A stretch of DNA of 64,000 nt from Lentisphaerae bacterium GWF2_49_21 (GCA_001804805.1 MHBH01000028.1:54148-118147), one strand, 5' to 3'. Positions 8,485 through 17,504 are shown, counted from the first letter of the stretch. A program made the numbers and translations. Notes: generated by a model from the sequence alone, not told the origin.

Positions 8485-9897
8485 ATGAAAAAAGTAAGAG
8501 TATCAGCTGACAGATGGAATTTTGAACTGGAAAGATCGGGAAGGCCCATAACTCCCATTGGCGGAAACATGCTGGACGACCAGCATCCCGGACAGGGTAC
8601 ACTGTTCCAGAAATTTGATGCCAATGACTGTGACCGCAGGTTCGGCATCATGGCGGAACTCGGGCTCAACTGCCTCCGGCAGGCGATCGGTGTCAACCAG
8701 GTCTTCGATCCGAAGACAGGACTGAAGTCCGAAGGCATGAAGAACTGGGATACGTTCATCAGCCTCGCTGAGAAACATGGAATATACCTGATGCCTGTCG
8801 GAGGATATCTCGGCGGGAACGACTGGTTCGACATGCCGATTCTCGCGGATTCTGGAAAGGCGCTCGATAACGACTGTCTTTTCTGGGAGGCATTTGCAGG
8901 TCACTATAAGGATCATCCGGCGATATGGGCCTTGGATCTTCGCAACGAACTTCTGTTCGATAATGAATCACACATGGTCACGCCTGGCGCCGTCAATGCT
9001 AACAAAATTGATCTGATGCTCAAGGATCGCTGGCCGCTCTGGCTTGAGAAACGGTACGGATGCATTGAAGCGATGAACCGCGTCTATGGTGCGAAGTTCG
9101 CAACATTCAAGGATGTGCCCGGCTCCGTCAAGTTCATTGAGAAGCCCTTCGACATATGCGCCTGCGACTTTCGCAATTACCTGAACGACCGCGGCTACGA
9201 CTGGTGCAAGCGTCAGTGCGACGCGATCCGTTCTGCTGCGCCAGGACAGATGATCGTGTCAGGAAACAACACCTGGCTGTCACCTGACCAGGATCTCTGG
9301 CTCGCTAATGGATTCCATAACCGTGCACTCCATGAACTATTTGATTTTGTGACGTTCCATCCTTATCCGGCATGGCAGGCAGTTCCAAAAGGACGCGGAG
9401 ATCCGCTTGACGGCGGTGAACCTCTGAAATACTGGCTAAGCTCCTGCATCGGCAATGCCAGGATGGATCATTATGGCAAGCCTGTCGTTGTCCAGGAATT
9501 TGGCTGGTATGGCGGAGGCACTTCACGTTTCCTCTGCGAACTCCCATACAGGAGCGAGAAGGAACATGCGGACTATACCAGGGAATTGACGGATGCCTTG
9601 ATCCCGCACGTCAACGGCTTCATCAACTGGCCGACATTCGACATGCCGAAGGCAAACGACATATCCAACCATGGTGGAATTTTCACCCGCGACGGAAAAC
9701 GCAAGGAGCTGGCGAAAGTCTATGAGGAACTTGTTGCGAAGTTGCAGGGGAAGAAACTGATCCGGAAACCTTCGACGACAACGCTGACATATTCCCTTCT
9801 CGGTCTCTACACCTGCCGTTCATATCAGGACAGGATGTGGGACGAGGTGCATGAAGTGATCAAGAATGGTGAAACACCGGATTTCAGATTCATATAA
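8485..9897 (+). CDS. GH5-like glycoside hydrolase, cytoplasmic
   Basis: 470 aa TIM-barrel hydrolase of the cellulase/mannanase (clan GH-A) type. The acid/base is Glu155 in LDLRNELLF (the Asn-Glu pair ending strand 4), and the nucleophile is Glu338 in VVQEFGWYGGG (strand 7). Supporting motifs are FVTFHPYP near residue 290 and FINWPTFD near 395. No signal peptide is present, so it should act on imported oligosaccharides or glycosides in the cytoplasm. It stands alone on the plus strand between repeat-filled gaps. The start is taken at the only plausible ATG; the ribosome binding site is poor. Exact linkage specificity unknown. Confidence 0.8.
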   Translation: MKKVRVSADRWNFELERSGRPITPIGGNMLDDQHPGQGTLFQKFDANDCDRRFGIMAELGLNCLRQAIGVNQVFDPKTGLKSEGMKNWDTFISLAEKHGIYLMPVGGYLGGNDWFDMPILADSGKALDNDCLFWEAFAGHYKDHPAIWALDLRNELLFDNESHMVTPGAVNANKIDLMLKDRWPLWLEKRYGCIEAMNRVYGAKFATFKDVPGSVKFIEKPFDICACDFRNYLNDRGYDWCKRQCDAIRSAAPGQMIVSGNNTWLSPDQDLWLANGFHNRALHELFDFVTFHPYPAWQAVPKGRGDPLDGGEPLKYWLSSCIGNARMDHYGKPVVVQEFGWYGGGTSRFLCELPYRSEKEHADYTRELTDALIPHVNGFINWPTFDMPKANDISNHGGIFTRDGKRKELAKVYEELVAKLQGKKLIRKPSTTTLTYSLLGLYTCRSYQDRMWDEVHEVIKNGETPDFRFI

Positions 9898-9900
9898 GAT

Positions 9901-9924
9901 TTTCTCACCACGAAGGACACGAAG
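9901..9924. repeat. 24-bp direct repeat flanking hipBA, left copy
   Basis: Identical over 24 bases to 11798-11821 on the other side of the toxin-antitoxin genes. Built from 9-bp units containing CACGAAG. Confidence 0.85.
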
Positions 9925-9926
9925 AA

Positions 9927-9961
9927 TTAAGTGTTAAGTTTTAGGTGTTAGGTTTTAAGCT
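9927..9961. repeat. Heptanucleotide array TTARGTK x5
   Basis: Five phased units: TTAAGTG, TTAAGTT, TTAGGTG, TTAGGTT, TTAAGCT. Confidence 0.75.
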
Positions 9962-9996
9962 GAGACCTCAAGATTCGTAGTTTGGATTCTGCGTAT

Positions 9997-10029
9997 TTGT
10001 TCGTAGTTAAGCCCGTAAGGGCTGTTCCC
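9997..10029 (+). repeat. Covarying hairpin element, copy 2
   Basis: TTGTTCGTAGTTAA followed by stem-loop GCCCGTAAGGGC and TGTTCCC. The first 17 bases match those at 11899-11915, so this belongs to the block repeated on both sides of hipBA. Confidence 0.8.
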
Positions 10030-10036
10030 ATCGGAG

Positions 10037-10082
10037 CGCCGGCATCTTGCCGGCAATGTAACACAGGCATCTTGCCTGTGAT
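10037..10082. repeat. Two adjacent hairpins with ATCTTGC loops
   Basis: GCCGGCATCTTGCCGGC and CACAGGCATCTTGCCTGTG lie 6 bases apart. They share the ATCTTGC centre but have different, fully complementary stems. Confidence 0.75.
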
Positions 10083-10209
10083 CCAATGAATTATGAACAT
10101 GGGAATTTTCAGTCACCAAGAAGAAAGATTGGTGCCGTGCCGAATAAGATAGTATATGTGACATCATAGCCATTCGGCTGAATTTCCGAAGCATCCCGCT
10201 TGTAAATAT

Positions 10210-10258
10210 TATAAGAGCTCATATATTATCAATACAATCTAATAAATAAGTATAAGAG
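10210..10258. promoter_or_regulatory. Possible HipB operator repeats
   Basis: TATAAGAG occurs at 10210-10217 and again at 10251-10258, in the AT-rich leader directly upstream of hipB. HipB-type antitoxins usually bind repeated sites in their own leader; no experimental or palindromic support is visible here. Confidence 0.25.
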
Positions 10259-10265
10259 ATAAAAT

Positions 10266-10574
10266 ATGAGCGATAATATAAACATCTATATGCCTGCTGA
10301 AGTAAGCAGGATTCTTGCGGACAGGGCAAGGAAGCTAAGGCTCCAATATCGTATGAGGCAGGTGACATTGTCGGAAAAATCAGGGGTTCCAGCGATAAGT
10401 ATAAGGCGCTTTGAATCTACGGGAATGATATCATTATCAAGCCTCTTGAAGATTGCTGGAGCCTTGAACTGTCTTGACAAGTTCCTTGAACTTTTTCCTC
10501 CGCATGAAGCAGGGACAATGGCAGAGCTGGAAAGAGTTGAAGGTAAAAAATCACGCCAACGGGGGACCTTGTGA
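10266..10574 (+). CDS. hipB: HipB-like antitoxin, XRE helix-turn-helix
   Basis: 102 aa. Residues about 15-75 form a Cro/C1-type helix-turn-helix (LRLQYRMRQVTLSEKSGVPAISIRRFESTGMISLSSLLKIAGAL). The protein is basic at its end. It precedes hipA and overlaps it by four bases (the stop lies inside the GTGA junction), the usual HipB-HipA arrangement. It is expected to bind HipA, neutralise it and repress the operon. The call depends mainly on linkage with hipA. Confidence 0.85.
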   Translation: MSDNINIYMPAEVSRILADRARKLRLQYRMRQVTLSEKSGVPAISIRRFESTGMISLSSLLKIAGALNCLDKFLELFPPHEAGTMAELERVEGKKSRQRGTL

Positions 10575-11794
10575 GAAAACTGAACGTATATCTCAAGGAA
10601 AATCCTTCATCGCCGGTTTTAGTGGGCGTCCTGGCGGAGACTTCCGAGAAAAGATGCTTCTTCGAATACGATTCCGATTTTCTCAGGAGGGGGATTAACA
10701 TTTCACCATTCAAACTGAGGCTTGCCGCCGGACTTCAGGAGAACCATGACAGCTTCCCTCCGCAGATACATGGTGTCTTCAATGATTCCATCCCTGATGG
10801 CTGGGGACTGCTCCTGATGGATCGCTTTTTCCGTACGCATGACCGGAACATCCGGGATATTACTGCCATTGACAGGCTCTCATACATTGGAGATAACGGA
10901 ATGGGGGCTCTAGCATATGAACCTGCAGAGGATACTGGACAATCACATGATACCGTCCTGAACCTTTACAAACTTGCAAAGAACTCAATGGAGATCCTCC
11001 AGGGCAGGACAGAGGAAGTGTTGCCGGAGATGGCTAAAGCTGGAGGTTCGCCCGGTGGAGCCAGACCGAAAATCCTGGCCGGTTTCAATGGAAAGGAACT
11101 GATTTCAGGCGAAAGCGAACTGCCCGAAGGCTTCGAGCCATGGCTGATCAAGTTCAGGGCTGAAAATGATTTCAAGGACGCCGGCAAGATTGAATACGTC
11201 TATTCCGTAATGGCTGAAAAGGCTGGACTTCATGTTCCGGAACACCATCTATTCAACGATAGCAGGGGGAATTCATATTTTGGAATTAAGCGATTCGATC
11301 GCGAGAATAACAAGAGAAGGCATGTCCATACGCTGAGCGGGATGATCCATGCGGATTTCAGACTCCCTTCCCTTGACTATGAGATTCTCTTGAAAGTCTG
11401 TTACAAGCTGACAGGCAGCATGTCCGAAGTGAAAATGTGTTTCCGGCTGATGGTTTTCAATGTCCTTTCATACAACCGCGACGATCACGGCAGGAATTTC
11501 GCGTTCGTGATGGATTCAAAAGGCAGATGGTCCTTTGCTCCGCCATACGACCTCATGTTTTCCTATGGTCCCGGAGGAGAACATTCGACCAGCGTCGCCG
11601 GTGAAGGCAGGCATCCGACCATTAAGGATTTCAACAGGCTTGCAGAGCTCGCTGGTATCACAAGGGCGGAAAGCGAGGACATTATCGGAGAGGTTCGTGA
11701 ATCTGTACGTCAATGGCCAAAACTGGCAAAGGCCTCACGCATATCAGCTGAATCCATAAGGCTTGTGTCCGACTGCCAGGAGAAGATGATTTAG
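10571..11794 (+). CDS. hipA: HipA-like serine/threonine kinase toxin
   Basis: 407 aa, GTG start overlapping hipB. HipA fold signatures are visible: an N-terminal HipA_N-type domain (residues 1-115), a Gly-rich loop GGSPGGARPK at 158-167, the catalytic NRDDHGRN at 302-309 (kinase Asp plus Mg-binding Asn) and PPYD at 324-327, which supplies the second metal-binding Asp. Length is typical (about 410-440). HipA kinases phosphorylate aminoacyl-tRNA synthetases, such as GltX in E. coli, causing growth arrest. All catalytic residues look intact, so the toxin is probably active. The pair sits between two matching repeat blocks. Confidence 0.9.
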   Translation: MRKLNVYLKENPSSPVLVGVLAETSEKRCFFEYDSDFLRRGINISPFKLRLAAGLQENHDSFPPQIHGVFNDSIPDGWGLLLMDRFFRTHDRNIRDITAIDRLSYIGDNGMGALAYEPAEDTGQSHDTVLNLYKLAKNSMEILQGRTEEVLPEMAKAGGSPGGARPKILAGFNGKELISGESELPEGFEPWLIKFRAENDFKDAGKIEYVYSVMAEKAGLHVPEHHLFNDSRGNSYFGIKRFDRENNKRRHVHTLSGMIHADFRLPSLDYEILLKVCYKLTGSMSEVKMCFRLMVFNVLSYNRDDHGRNFAFVMDSKGRWSFAPPYDLMFSYGPGGEHSTSVAGEGRHPTIKDFNRLAELAGITRAESEDIIGEVRESVRQWPKLAKASRISAESIRLVSDCQEKMI

Positions 11795-11797
11795 GAA

Positions 11798-11830
11798 TTT
11801 CTCACCACGAAGGACACGAAGTTCACGAAG
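11798..11830. repeat. 24-bp direct repeat flanking hipBA, right copy
   Basis: Bases 11798-11821 equal 9901-9924. One additional 9-bp unit (TTCACGAAG) follows at 11822-11830. Confidence 0.85.
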
Positions 11831-11898
11831 GATTCCTCGCACAAGTATGAGAAATGCCAGGAAGGATACCTTACGGCCAAAGAGCCGATGCCTTTGAA

Positions 11899-11931
11899 TT
11901 GTTCGTAGTTAAGCCATTATTGGCTGTGAAT
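11899..11931 (+). repeat. Covarying hairpin element, copy 3
   Basis: TTGTTCGTAGTTAA, stem-loop GCCATTATTGGC, then TGTG. The right-hand counterpart of copy 2. Confidence 0.75.
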
Positions 11932-11940
11932 TCGCGGCAA

Positions 11941-12072
11941 AAGAACACGCAAGAATGCGTTAACTACTAACAAAATGCCACGCTGAAGCTGTGAACTCCA
12001 ACTATAGGATTCAACTCAATAACAGATGTTTCGTTTGTAGTAGTCCGCCTGAAGCGGATTTTGCGCGTTCTT
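11941..12072. repeat. Head-to-head pair of covarying hairpins (copies 4 and 5)
   Basis: Reverse copy at 11941-11976 (AAGAACA, stem CGCAAGAATGCG, TTAACTACTAAC). Forward copy at 12030-12072 (TTTGTAGTAG, stem TCCGCCTGAAGCGGA, GTTCTT after an 8-base insertion). The spacer carries CTGAAGCTGTGAACTCCAAC, part of a GGAGT-type element. Confidence 0.7.
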
Positions 12073-12208
12073 TTATTTCTTAAGGATCGCCGTCGCCAGC
12101 ACGGGGTCTGGCGTTCCAAGGCAGTTTAGCAATCAAAAATCAGCAATCCTCCTTCGTCCTTCAATAAGGCTCAGGACTACGGCGGACAAGTCGAAAATCA
12201 AAAATGTT

Positions 12209-15200
12209 TCACTTTTCCTTCGGCGGTTCGCCGGAGAATTTCAATGTCCATAGTTTTTCCGTGGGAGCCCTGAGCACCACGCCGACCTGCAGGTTATACC
12301 CTTCGCAGAAGGTGCGGAACCAGATCTGGTTCCATCCCTGTTTCAAGGTGACTGTCTTTGAGACGGCATGCTTCTGGGTGGCGATCTCCTTGGTTTTTCC
12401 AAGTTTGACAACTTCATTGTTGAAGCGCCACTCAACATTGTTCTGTGGCTTGGCCTGGAATTCAAGTTCCACGTCAGTGGCTTCCGGAGCATATATCCAT
12501 GTTGAGGCATACCAAAGTTCGGCTACTTTCCCTAGATAAACGCGGGTGTCCAGTTCCTCAACTGAGCGCGGCTTCCATGAGACCTGTTTCGGATCGTTCC
12601 AGTAGCCCTGGATGATGTCACCCTTGTAGACTGCCTTCAGATCGACTATTCCGTCGTCGGGCGGATATTTTGCCGATGCCATGAACTTGCGGAGCTCCTT
12701 CTTCTTCTCCTCATGGATGTTCCAGTCCATCTTCTTCATCTCCTCGCCGCCGAACGGACCGCATACCAGCCAGTTCCGTACAGTCACGCCACCGCTTACT
12801 CCGAGAAGTGAAAGAGGTGACCATGCGCCAGGATAAAGTCCGGCCTCGCTGGGCTCATCATAAGTGTCGGTGCTTGCTGAGGCGTCGCTGTTTGACCACC
12901 AGAATTTGTTGTGTCCGCCGAAGTTCGCGCTGAAATTGACAAGCGTCCTGAAGTCCTCACCAAACTGTTTCTGTATTGCCGGAATTGCAGAGCGCGGAAT
13001 GGACACAGAGATGACGAAACCTTTTTCGTCCTTGTCCATGACGTATCCATATTGGGCCCCCTCTATCGCTCCGACATGCGCGTAGGAGGTTGTCCTCACA
13101 ATGGTACGGTAGGTCTGTGGCGAGGCTCCTTTGCCTTCCCAAGAGGAATACATGCCGATGCCTACCGGCTCGATCTTGTCTCCATTTTTGAAGAGTCCGA
13201 AAGTGAAACGTACATCTCCTGGACGGCCTTCTTTTCCTCCGGGTTTCGCATTGGGATTGCCTTGGATATAGAAGTCGAGAGTGTAAGCTTCAACGTCATG
13301 CGTGAAAATGCGAGGCAGGGGAGGCAGTGGCTTGGCTTGGAATTTTGCCGGCAGGCGTGCGTGCCAGCGGAGATAGAGCTTCGAAGGATCATAGAGGCAA
13401 TGCACTTCCACTGAGCTGTCCTGTCCTGATTTATATTTCACAGGCTCAGCTGTCTCCCAGCCTTCCATTGAACCATCTAAATTCACTCCGCCGAGGGCAG
13501 GGGCGAACTGCGCCCACATGGCTTCGCCTGCACCGCCGCGCAGGCTGATTGCAATTGCGGGAGGTGTCGCGATCTGGGAGGACGTTATAGAGACCGTCTT
13601 CTGCAATGTCGTGATCTGTTTCACAGGATTGTCTTTCATCGACCATCCCACTGCTTCAAAAAGGAGCGGTGTATATTTTCCGAATGCAAAATATATTTTC
13701 CCGTTGATCCTGTTCGGGACAAACGAACCTGTGAAATATTCGCCGGGCAGGAGATAAAGCCCGCCCTGTTCCTTGCTGACCTTCTTGGAATCCGGGAAAA
13801 GAGTGTCGATGTACAGGCCATCTTCATTATATAGGATCACACCGCACCTGCTGTTGTCGAGTACTGGCAGGATGCCGTTGATTGGACGGCGTATTCGCAT
13901 TGCCCCGTAAATCTCGCCGTTGCGTGCAGTCCATTGCAGAGCAGTGCGCCCTACGCGCCACTTCAACTTGTATGTTCCATCGCCTGCGGGAACATATCGT
14001 GAGACCTTGTGCTCCGAACCTTCGTTCGCGTTGAAGTTCTTGCCGGAACGCGCCTGGACATAATATCCTTCCGCAGGAAGTCCATCCATCTGCATCCAGT
14101 CGCTGCTGAAACGGGTGCCCATCTCATTTCCTCCGTGTACGGCGTCAGCCTTGCCAGCTTCTTTCGCTTCGAATATCGGATCCCTCAAAACTTTCTTCCA
14201 TTCCTTGAAAATAGGATTCTTGTGGGAATCAAAACCCGTAGGCGGAAGCGTCCATGCATCCTGTGAACCTTGCTGTATCGCGAGGAAGCTCAGGTCGGCG
14301 CCCCAGTTCTGTCCATGGTATGAGAACATATTTCCCGGCATTGCCGCTGGACTGGTCTCGTCGTCATCAACTTTTCCGTTGTCGTTGGAATCATGCCAGA
14401 AGGAATATTTTGCGTCCTTGCCGGTGCCTTCCCTGAGTATTGCCGCGGAAAGGGCGCAGCGGTCCGGCGTCATGCGGTAGACGAGTGCGGTCTGGGATCC
14501 GGCGATGTAGACTGTCTTGTTGAAATTTATTACAGACATCTTTCCGATGTCATGGTCGCGCGATGAGATTATGCGCGGATCTTCGATCTTCTTCATCGGC
14601 CATACCGCATCAATCTTGAATGTATGCTTTGCGTAGTCGATCTTGAAACGGTTCAGCCAGCCTTTCTGCCCCTGGATATAGAGGTCCTCGGGATTTTCCG
14701 GATCGATGCCGTAGCCGGAGTTGTTAGTGTAAGTCTGGTAAGTCTGGAAATCGCGGATGAGATCGCCGTTGTCCGTATCCCATTCGGCGACGCGGTTGGG
14801 ACCTTCGCTTTCCACGATGATCAGGTGGTCCTTTCCCTCGGGAGTGAGCCATGTGGCGAGTTTTGTCGGTCCCATAAGGGTCAGAGGATCATATGAGCCG
14901 GGCTTCTGCGCGGCGGCCTTTCCAAATGTGCGCAGAAGTTTTCCTTTTCCGTCCATCTGGTAGACTTTGTTGACGGCTGGCTCGCTCAGGTAGAAACGTC
15001 CTTTGGAATCCACTTTGAGGTTGGATGGTTTTTTCTCACCTACGTCGAAGACTTTTTCCCATGAGGCATCCTTGGCCGGGAGTCCGTCATTGAGTTTTGC
15101 GGACAGGACATGATAGCCGCTTTCATCCTTGCTGAGCGCGAAGATCTTTCCGCCCTGGATGGTGATTGAAAGCGGAAAGGTGACTCGAATCGATCCGAGG

Positions 15201-16183
15201 ATTTCGCCGTTATCCCCGTTGTGGACGGTGATCTTGTTCACGAACTCCTCATCGCTCTCAGTGTATCTCTGCCTGACCCTGTTTCCCTTTTTTACGTCTT
15301 CATTCTCTATCTTGCCGCGTTGTGCCACATAGACAAGCGTCTTGCCGGCGGAATTCTTCATACAGGACATCGAAGTCACCCAGCCTTCGGGGAGATAGGA
15401 GTTGCGGCGGTTCGCGTTCGGACTGCTGCCGAAGCTCTTGCCATCAGCGCGGTAGACATACTTGGGGCCGCCATCGGTGCTTGACGCCCACACGGTTTCA
15501 CCGTCGGTGGTTACATCATGGCCGCCACCGGCGCCGCCTGAATTGAACGCCTGTATGAACTGATCGGGCGTAACTCCGGGCTTTTTCAGATCCACCATCG
15601 GCAAGTTCTTGCCATTTTCCAGATATTGGTAGTAGAAGACGGCGATTCCGTTCAGGCCTACTGCCACATCTCCAAACGGCGATGAGACAGGATCCCCGCC
15701 AAACGGTGATTTCAGCTGCTCCTTCGGGGCGTCAACATACGGCCACCAGCCTGATATCGCGCCTGCATATTTCGGGACAATCGCATGCCATTCATTGTCG
15801 ACCGCCCACTTCTGCGCAGGGGAGAAAATTCCTTTTACCGCATAGTCTCCCGGAGGGACAGGCATGTAATTCTCATCAAGTCCGTTCCAAGTCTCTGTGA
15901 ACTTGCCCTTGTTCTCTTCGGTGACTGTCCGTACCTGTCCCGCCACGAACGTGCTTATTATCCAGTCCGGATTTTTCGGATCAACTATTGCGAGAGTGAC
16001 AAGGTAGGTCTTGGGGAGAGGGCCGGTTGCTGGAAGTTCATAAGTGATTTTTGCACCGGTCTCCTGTGGCGCTGCGGAATTCGCAGCTGCGTCATCCTGG
16101 GCTGCAGGGAGGAGGCCGACTTGCATGAACAGGGAAAGGACGATTGATGAAATGACCAGAAGGGATGGAATACGGTTTTTCAT
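12209..16183 (-). CDS. Giant secreted protein: FlgD-like Ig, propeller, CBM9-like
   Basis: 1324 aa with a signal peptide (SLLVISSIVLSLFMQVGLLPAAQ) and an AAAGGAG ribosome binding site. Residues about 45-125 resemble a FlgD-type Ig domain (TWNGLDENYMPVPPGDYAVKG). About 130-560 has repeated propeller-like blades with NHL-style phrases (VDSKGRFYLSEPAVNKVYQMDGKGK). Another beta-rich region follows. About 880-1110 is a CBM9/DOMON-like domain (YDPSKLYLRWHARLP), and the last 170 residues form a beta-sandwich beginning VRNWLVCGPFGG. No catalytic motif is recognised, so it may bind carbohydrate at the surface. It precedes the SGNH esterase gene on the same strand. Confidence 0.75.
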   Translation of the reverse strand: MKNRIPSLLVISSIVLSLFMQVGLLPAAQDDAAANSAAPQETGAKITYELPATGPLPKTYLVTLAIVDPKNPDWIISTFVAGQVRTVTEENKGKFTETWNGLDENYMPVPPGDYAVKGIFSPAQKWAVDNEWHAIVPKYAGAISGWWPYVDAPKEQLKSPFGGDPVSSPFGDVAVGLNGIAVFYYQYLENGKNLPMVDLKKPGVTPDQFIQAFNSGGAGGGHDVTTDGETVWASSTDGGPKYVYRADGKSFGSSPNANRRNSYLPEGWVTSMSCMKNSAGKTLVYVAQRGKIENEDVKKGNRVRQRYTESDEEFVNKITVHNGDNGEILGSIRVTFPLSITIQGGKIFALSKDESGYHVLSAKLNDGLPAKDASWEKVFDVGEKKPSNLKVDSKGRFYLSEPAVNKVYQMDGKGKLLRTFGKAAAQKPGSYDPLTLMGPTKLATWLTPEGKDHLIIVESEGPNRVAEWDTDNGDLIRDFQTYQTYTNNSGYGIDPENPEDLYIQGQKGWLNRFKIDYAKHTFKIDAVWPMKKIEDPRIISSRDHDIGKMSVINFNKTVYIAGSQTALVYRMTPDRCALSAAILREGTGKDAKYSFWHDSNDNGKVDDDETSPAAMPGNMFSYHGQNWGADLSFLAIQQGSQDAWTLPPTGFDSHKNPIFKEWKKVLRDPIFEAKEAGKADAVHGGNEMGTRFSSDWMQMDGLPAEGYYVQARSGKNFNANEGSEHKVSRYVPAGDGTYKLKWRVGRTALQWTARNGEIYGAMRIRRPINGILPVLDNSRCGVILYNEDGLYIDTLFPDSKKVSKEQGGLYLLPGEYFTGSFVPNRINGKIYFAFGKYTPLLFEAVGWSMKDNPVKQITTLQKTVSITSSQIATPPAIAISLRGGAGEAMWAQFAPALGGVNLDGSMEGWETAEPVKYKSGQDSSVEVHCLYDPSKLYLRWHARLPAKFQAKPLPPLPRIFTHDVEAYTLDFYIQGNPNAKPGGKEGRPGDVRFTFGLFKNGDKIEPVGIGMYSSWEGKGASPQTYRTIVRTTSYAHVGAIEGAQYGYVMDKDEKGFVISVSIPRSAIPAIQKQFGEDFRTLVNFSANFGGHNKFWWSNSDASASTDTYDEPSEAGLYPGAWSPLSLLGVSGGVTVRNWLVCGPFGGEEMKKMDWNIHEEKKKELRKFMASAKYPPDDGIVDLKAVYKGDIIQGYWNDPKQVSWKPRSVEELDTRVYLGKVAELWYASTWIYAPEATDVELEFQAKPQNNVEWRFNNEVVKLGKTKEIATQKHAVSKTVTLKQGWNQIWFRTFCEGYNLQVGVVLRAPTEKLWTLKFSGEPPKEK

Positions 16184-16514
16184 AGAAGCTAGCTCCTTTT
16201 GCTACTAATGTCATCGCTAAGGCCTTGGCGCTTGACGAGGCCGGTTTGTCTGAGGCAATAGTTAAAAATTCCAATTTCTTTTTCTCTCACAAAGTCACGG
16301 AGCCACAAAGAAAACTTTCACTACGAAGAAGAGTGGGGGCCACTAAGAAAGTCAACAAGATTATTTTCTCCTTCGCATTCTTGCTCGGACAGAGACAAGA
16401 CCTTTTGAAAAATGTCTTTTCTCTGACTCTTTTCCGAAAACATTTGCTCCATTTTATGCTTTGTGCCACTGTGCCTTTGTGCGAGAACATTATTTTCTGA
16501 TTTTTACAATTGGT
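16184..16514. other. Gap with octamer-bounded segment
   Basis: No gene supported between the giant secreted protein and the SGNH hydrolase. The main content is the 16284-16487 segment bounded by inverted octamer arrays, listed separately. Confidence 0.5.
16284..16487. repeat. Segment bounded by inverted 8-bp arrays
   Basis: Left end: CACAAAGT, CACGGAGC, CACAAAGA (16288-16311). Right end: GCTTTGTG, CCACTGTG, CCTTTGTG (16458-16481). The arrays are inverted relative to each other, and TCTCACAAAG at the left matches the CTTTGTGCGAGA end at the right. The inside has no open gene. Confidence 0.5.
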
Positions 16515-17255
16515 TTAGTTATTCTTGGTGGCCGACGGTGGCAGCACCTTCTTCAAGGCCTCGAACCATTTCACTGCCATTTTTTCGGCTCCTTTTGCGT
16601 TGGGATGTACCATGTCTCCGACAGTGTCCGTCTTCCAGTCGAAACCTTCATACTGGTCGACGATGAGCACCGGTTGCTCCTTTGTGTTCAGTTCTTCTGA
16701 AAGCGTCTTCAGGGCCTTGTTGAGATCCGGGATATATGAGTATTTCGGCAGTTTTCCGCTGGGAATAACCTGTGCCAGAAGAATGATGACCTTGGGATTG
16801 ATGGTGCGCGCAGTGGTGATGATATACTTTGTCTTTTCAATCATGCCCGGGACGGGCCCCTTGTCGGCGAACTGGTTGTGTCCGGCATGAATGAGGATTA
16901 TGTCAGCCGGATTCTGCTGGTAGAGTTCCTTGAACATGCCGGCGAGGTCACCGACATTCCTGCCGCCATAGCCCTCGTGTTTGAGTACGCCCAGAGGGGA
17001 GTTCTTGACAGGCTGCGTGGTTTTGGAGCCGACATACTCCACGTCATATCCTGCAGCCAGGAGTTTTTCCATCAGAGGATAGCGGTAGACAAAAAAGGAG
17101 CCTCCCTCGGTGATTGAATCCCCCAGGGGCATGATTGTTGTCTTCTTCGCCTTGGGCGCATCCGCCTGCTGTGCGGAGAGCAGGGGGCATATCGACAGCA
17201 AGAGTGCAGATAAGGTGATTATGGGGATAGGACAGCAAAAACTTCTATTATCCAT
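16515..17255 (-). CDS. Secreted SGNH/GDSL hydrolase
   Basis: 246 aa with a signal peptide (IPIITLSALLLSICPLLSAQQ). Block I is GDSIT with the catalytic Ser (near residue 45), block II has GGRNVGD, block III is GHNQF in place of the usual GxND, and block V is DMVHPN, containing the Asp-x-x-His pair. Enzymes of this type remove acetyl or other acyl groups from polysaccharides. AAGGAG lies 9 bases before the ATG. It lies between the giant CBM9-like protein and the heparinase-like gene on the same strand, consistent with polysaccharide processing outside the cell. Confidence 0.85.
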   Translation of the reverse strand: MDNRSFCCPIPIITLSALLLSICPLLSAQQADAPKAKKTTIMPLGDSITEGGSFFVYRYPLMEKLLAAGYDVEYVGSKTTQPVKNSPLGVLKHEGYGGRNVGDLAGMFKELYQQNPADIILIHAGHNQFADKGPVPGMIEKTKYIITTARTINPKVIILLAQVIPSGKLPKYSYIPDLNKALKTLSEELNTKEQPVLIVDQYEGFDWKTDTVGDMVHPNAKGAEKMAVKWFEALKKVLPPSATKNN

Positions 17256-17302
17256 TGCAGCTCTCCTTAGAATGGCGCTAAGTTAAGGCGTTTGTAAGAG
17301 GA

Positions 17303-17354
17303 GACAGCCTAAAGGCTGGACTCCAAATTTTGGAGTACACACTTTAGTGTGCGC
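17303..17354. repeat. GGAGT-type double hairpin (copy 2, inverted)
   Basis: GACAGCCTAAAGGCTGGACT and the following CACACTTTAGTGTG form the reverse complement of 8279-8332 with only a few differences. The flanking GCGCCTTAACTTAGCG matches its inverted form CGCTAAGTTAAGGCG at 17274-17289. Confidence 0.75.
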
Positions 17355-17407
17355 CTTAACTTAGCGTCATTCAGTTTTCCTTGTATTGACATTCCAGCTC
17401 ATAAGAT

Positions 17408-17473
17408 AACGCGCAAACATGCGCTACTACAAACATTTTATTTGCTCGCAGTAGCCCGTGCTCGGGCGTTCTT
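17408..17473. repeat. Head-to-head pair of covarying hairpins (copies 6 and 7)
   Basis: Reverse copy 17408-17434 with stem GCGCAAACATGCGC and flank TACTACAAAC. Forward copy 17444-17473 with GCAGTA, stem GCCCGTGCTCGGGC and GTTCTT. Confidence 0.7.
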
Positions 17474-17504
17474 TGCATTTGATCCCTCAGCGGCACCCAT
17501 AAAT

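Larger units (their letters stand above)
9898..10265. other. Repeat-filled gap upstream of hipBA
   Basis: No gene supported. It contains a 9-bp repeat block, a heptanucleotide array, a covarying hairpin and two ATCTTGC-loop hairpins (listed separately), then an AT-rich leader before hipB. Confidence 0.6.
11795..12208. other. Repeat-filled gap downstream of hipBA
   Basis: No gene supported. It contains the right copy of the 24-bp repeat, three covarying hairpins, a GGAGT-type half element (about 11988-12003) and a weak AATCAAA-type heptamer run (12131-12151). Confidence 0.6.
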
